From NCBI GenBank assembly GCA_902490325.1, contig CABUDJ010000091.1, forward strand, positions 1 to 6,234: a stretch of DNA of 6,234 bases, given 5' to 3'. The notes under the pieces are model-generated. The model was given only the letters and a program-made list of their open reading frames with translations. It had not been told where the DNA came from and made no database searches. Origin of the DNA: an uncultured Collinsella sp. (GTDB lineage: Bacteria; Actinomycetota; Coriobacteriia; Coriobacteriales; Coriobacteriaceae). The translations under genes were made by a program, and so were the position numbers. Positions 3,934 through 6,234 of this stretch are shown one piece after another; within the stretch, counting starts at the first letter, position 1, and every line of letters starts with the position of its first letter.

Positions 3934-6234
3934 ATGACCGAACACCACGCCATCAGCCGTCGAGCATTCACGTTGGGCCTAGGACTCGCAGCATTGTCGC
4001 CATTTGTAAGCCTGCCCGAAACCGCGGGATTGGGCCTTCCCATGCGCGCGGCATTTGCAGAAGACACGCCCACACCGGCGGCCAACCTCGACAAGTTCGT
4101 CATTCGCCTTCGCCCCGCGGGCTATTTTCGCACCGCGAGCGTCAACGAAGACGGCAACGTCATCGGCAACGTCTGCCACCTATTTAATGACGGCACGTCC
4201 AGCAAGCTCATCCTTGAGCACGAGCTGACCGATGCAGATAATACAGATTGGTATGCCATCCGCACCTTGCTCAATTTCGAAGAGCATAAAAAGACAGGCT
4301 ACAGCATTTGGTCGGTCGATGGCGACTCGGACAAAGATGGAAAGGTCATCCACGTATGGAGCGGCGAGTATGACAACAAGCCCAGCCGCGCTTTTGCGTT
4401 CGAACGTCAGTTAAACGGAACCTATATCATCCGAGATCGCACAAACGAGAAAAAGGATATTAATTACCTGGCAATAGAATCGAATGGCAAAGACCAGGAC
4501 AACAACAAGATCTGCCATAAGAGGAAGAGCATTCCGTGGGAGCTCGAGCTTGTCGGTTACGACAAGGGCAAGACCAATACCACAGTTAGCAGTATCGACT
4601 GGATCACGTATAGCAGCTACGTCGATGGGCCATGTTGGATGAGCCACGTCGACGACGACAAGTACCTCGACGAACTGAGCATCCCAGGCACGCATGATTC
4701 GGGCAGCTGCAGCGTCGACAACGACACCGAGCCCCAAACCTCGCTTGCAAAGTGCCAGCAGGATTACATCCCCACGCAGTTGCTCGAAGGCGTTCGCTAC
4801 TTTGATATTCGACTCGGAAAGGGTGAGAACCCCGGCATTGACCACGGAGATTGCTACCTGCTCAAAAAAGACGGGAACTTTATGCATCTCTCCGATGTCA
4901 TCGGGTACTTCAATACGTTTTTGAGCGAAAACCCGAAAGAAGCGCTCATCATGCTCGTGTCGCGGGGCAACGACGAAGCTACCGATGAAAGCCTCACGAC
5001 GGCTTTTGCCAATGTTATGGACAAGAACCCCAATCTGTTCTACACATCGAGCCGCATCCCCACGCTGGGCGAGGTGCGCGGGAAAATCGTCTTGCTGCGT
5101 CGATTTAGGCTCGCCGGCAGCAGCGTAAGCGGCCACACGTGGGGCCTCGACCTCACCGAATGGGACGACAAAATCGCAACGCACACCGACAGCGCCTCTA
5201 TGTGTCTCGTTCGAGACGAGCGGGGCTTTGAAGCCGTGGGGAAAACGGGTGACGAAAAGCCCTATTGCACCAAGGTATATGCCCAGGACCATTACGAATG
5301 CACAGGAACCGACAAAATCAGCTGGGTCGATATGGCGCTGCAGGAGACAACCAAGCTCGCCCGCATCATGGTGGACGTCGAGGACGATGCCGGGGCCAAG
5401 GTAAAGGTCCTGGAGCACAGCTGGTGCATCAACTACACCAGCTGCACGAACCACAAGCAAGGAAGCAATCCTTTTACCGCGGCACGAGTGGTCAACGAGC
5501 ACCTGTACAAGAGTTCGTATATAAACAACACCGGAAATGAGAGCACAAAAGAGGACTGCCTCAAGCACATTGGCATCATCGCATCCGACTTTGTCGATGC
5601 GGCACTGGCACGGAGCATCTACCAGCGCAATTACAATTACGATACGCAGCACAAGCAGACGGCTTCGTACTACCTCCCGACCCGCATGCACATGACGTAT
5701 GGCGATTCGCTGAGCGATGCCTCGCTCCAGGACGGCAAGACCGTTGGCGAGGGTCATTTCCGCCTTGTCGACAGCAGCAACGCGCTCAACGTGGCAGCTT
5801 CGGGCCATGCGTTTACCATTGAATACGTGGATGTCGATGCCCTGGGCAACGAGACCGTTACGGGGCTGCAGGGCTCTGTGCCCATCGATATCGATCCACG
5901 CGCGCTGACGCCCCATTTTGAGGGACTCGAAGGCCTTAAGGCCGGCGAGGACGTACGCGCAAAGATCGCGGCGTCACTCGAGGGCAAGCTCGAAGGCGAT
6001 GCCTGCACAGCACAGCTCGAGTTTGTGCACGACGCAAACGGCGCTCCGGGCACGGCGATGGCCGAGGGCGAGGCATTTGCCGCAGGGACGTACTGGGTGC
6101 GCGCGAAAGGCCTTTTGGGCGACGCGGCACAAAACTACACGCTTGCCACCGACGGAGCCGCGAGCTTTGCCGTGACGGCCTCGGGCGGCGCAGGCGGCAC
6201 CTGTAGCCTATGGCGGCGTTTGGGCCAAGGTAAA
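3934..6234 (+). CDS. Tat-exported PI-PLC X-domain protein with ricin-like and MBG/Ig-like modules (3' end outside window)
   Basis: Open for 767 codons to the right edge. The N-terminus has a twin-arginine motif (SRRAFTL, R9-R10), a hydrophobic stretch and a likely AFA cleavage site (after A42), so it is exported folded. Residues about 45-225 look like a beta-trefoil carbohydrate-binding region (GYSIWSVDGD, a GTYIIRDR strand, WELELV). Residues about 230-567 are a phosphatidylinositol-specific phospholipase C X domain: IPGTHDSG (250-257, catalytic H254, D255), RYFDIRL with R293, DHGD with the second histidine H304, LSENPKEALIM (330-340), and a closing ASDFVDAALARSIYQRN (550-566). Such enzymes cleave phosphoinositide or glycosyl-PI head groups without needing calcium. 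From 587 on, YGDSLSDASLQDG and VPIDIDPRALTP mark an MBG-type module, then a second Ig-like stretch to about 748. Twelve cysteines lie before 570, suggesting disulfides. GGAGGA (3925-3930) sits close to the ATG. The cell-wall or membrane anchor, if any, is beyond the window. Confidence 0.9.
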   Translation, partial: MTEHHAISRRAFTLGLGLAALSPFVSLPETAGLGLPMRAAFAEDTPTPAANLDKFVIRLRPAGYFRTASVNEDGNVIGNVCHLFNDGTSSKLILEHELTDADNTDWYAIRTLLNFEEHKKTGYSIWSVDGDSDKDGKVIHVWSGEYDNKPSRAFAFERQLNGTYIIRDRTNEKKDINYLAIESNGKDQDNNKICHKRKSIPWELELVGYDKGKTNTTVSSIDWITYSSYVDGPCWMSHVDDDKYLDELSIPGTHDSGSCSVDNDTEPQTSLAKCQQDYIPTQLLEGVRYFDIRLGKGENPGIDHGDCYLLKKDGNFMHLSDVIGYFNTFLSENPKEALIMLVSRGNDEATDESLTTAFANVMDKNPNLFYTSSRIPTLGEVRGKIVLLRRFRLAGSSVSGHTWGLDLTEWDDKIATHTDSASMCLVRDERGFEAVGKTGDEKPYCTKVYAQDHYECTGTDKISWVDMALQETTKLARIMVDVEDDAGAKVKVLEHSWCINYTSCTNHKQGSNPFTAARVVNEHLYKSSYINNTGNESTKEDCLKHIGIIASDFVDAALARSIYQRNYNYDTQHKQTASYYLPTRMHMTYGDSLSDASLQDGKTVGEGHFRLVDSSNALNVAASGHAFTIEYVDVDALGNETVTGLQGSVPIDIDPRALTPHFEGLEGLKAGEDVRAKIAASLEGKLEGDACTAQLEFVHDANGAPGTAMAEGEAFAAGTYWVRAKGLLGDAAQNYTLATDGAASFAVTASGGAGGTCSLWRRLGQGK

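Noticed and set aside
4626..4635. Third partial copy of the 19-bp repeat (minus strand ACATGGCCCA)
   Set aside because: Only 10 nt match, inside the PI-PLC coding frame where DGPCW explains the bases. It is likely chance.
4411..5916. 501-codon open frame on the minus strand
   Set aside because: It lies entirely antisense to the PI-PLC gene, has no family motifs, and arises from the GC-biased third positions of the real gene on the other strand.

Overview
The window looks like a chromosomal segment of a high-GC gut actinobacterium, most likely of class Coriobacteriia (Collinsella-like). This is an inference from base composition, the style of the lipoprotein signal peptides, the IS256-type transposase and the fchA-folD pair. 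No 16S or other definitive marker is present.

Left edge (1-345): the last 94 codons of an IS256/mutator-family transposase on the + strand, followed by what is probably the right end of that insertion sequence. This end appears to run into the 3' end of folD, which converges on it, so the IS may supply the last FolD codons and stop.

One-carbon operon (322-1920, - strand): fchA (methenyl-THF cyclohydrolase/cyclodeaminase family) lies 2 bp upstream of folD. A plausible sigma-70 promoter and an 8-bp 5'-UTR hairpin precede fchA. The FolD protein keeps the fold, the NADP-site motif and the family's aspartate. It lacks the catalytic lysine (Ala instead) and the glutamine (Phe instead) of bifunctional FolD enzymes. 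The simplest reading is a division of labour: FolD acts as methylene-THF dehydrogenase and FchA performs the cyclohydrolase step.

Tandem lipoprotein units (about 1976-3732, + strand): two paralogous secreted lipoproteins of 200 and 197 aa. Each has a strong Shine-Dalgarno, each is followed by a GC-rich intrinsic terminator of similar design, and each is preceded by the same exact 19-bp sequence (ATGGGACACATGGCCCACC). They look like a duplicated transcription unit of unknown function.

Right part (3733-6234, + strand): a large exported protein, open through the window edge (767 codons visible). It has a twin-arginine signal peptide, a probable beta-trefoil (ricin-like) region, a PI-PLC X-type catalytic domain with both catalytic histidines, and C-terminal MBG/Ig-like modules. 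It is probably a surface or secreted phosphodiesterase acting on phosphoinositide or glycosyl-PI-like substrates.

No CRISPR array, tRNA or rRNA was seen. The most rewarding points are the altered FolD active site next to fchA, the repeated 19-mer ahead of the lipoprotein pair, and the multidomain Tat-exported PI-PLC.
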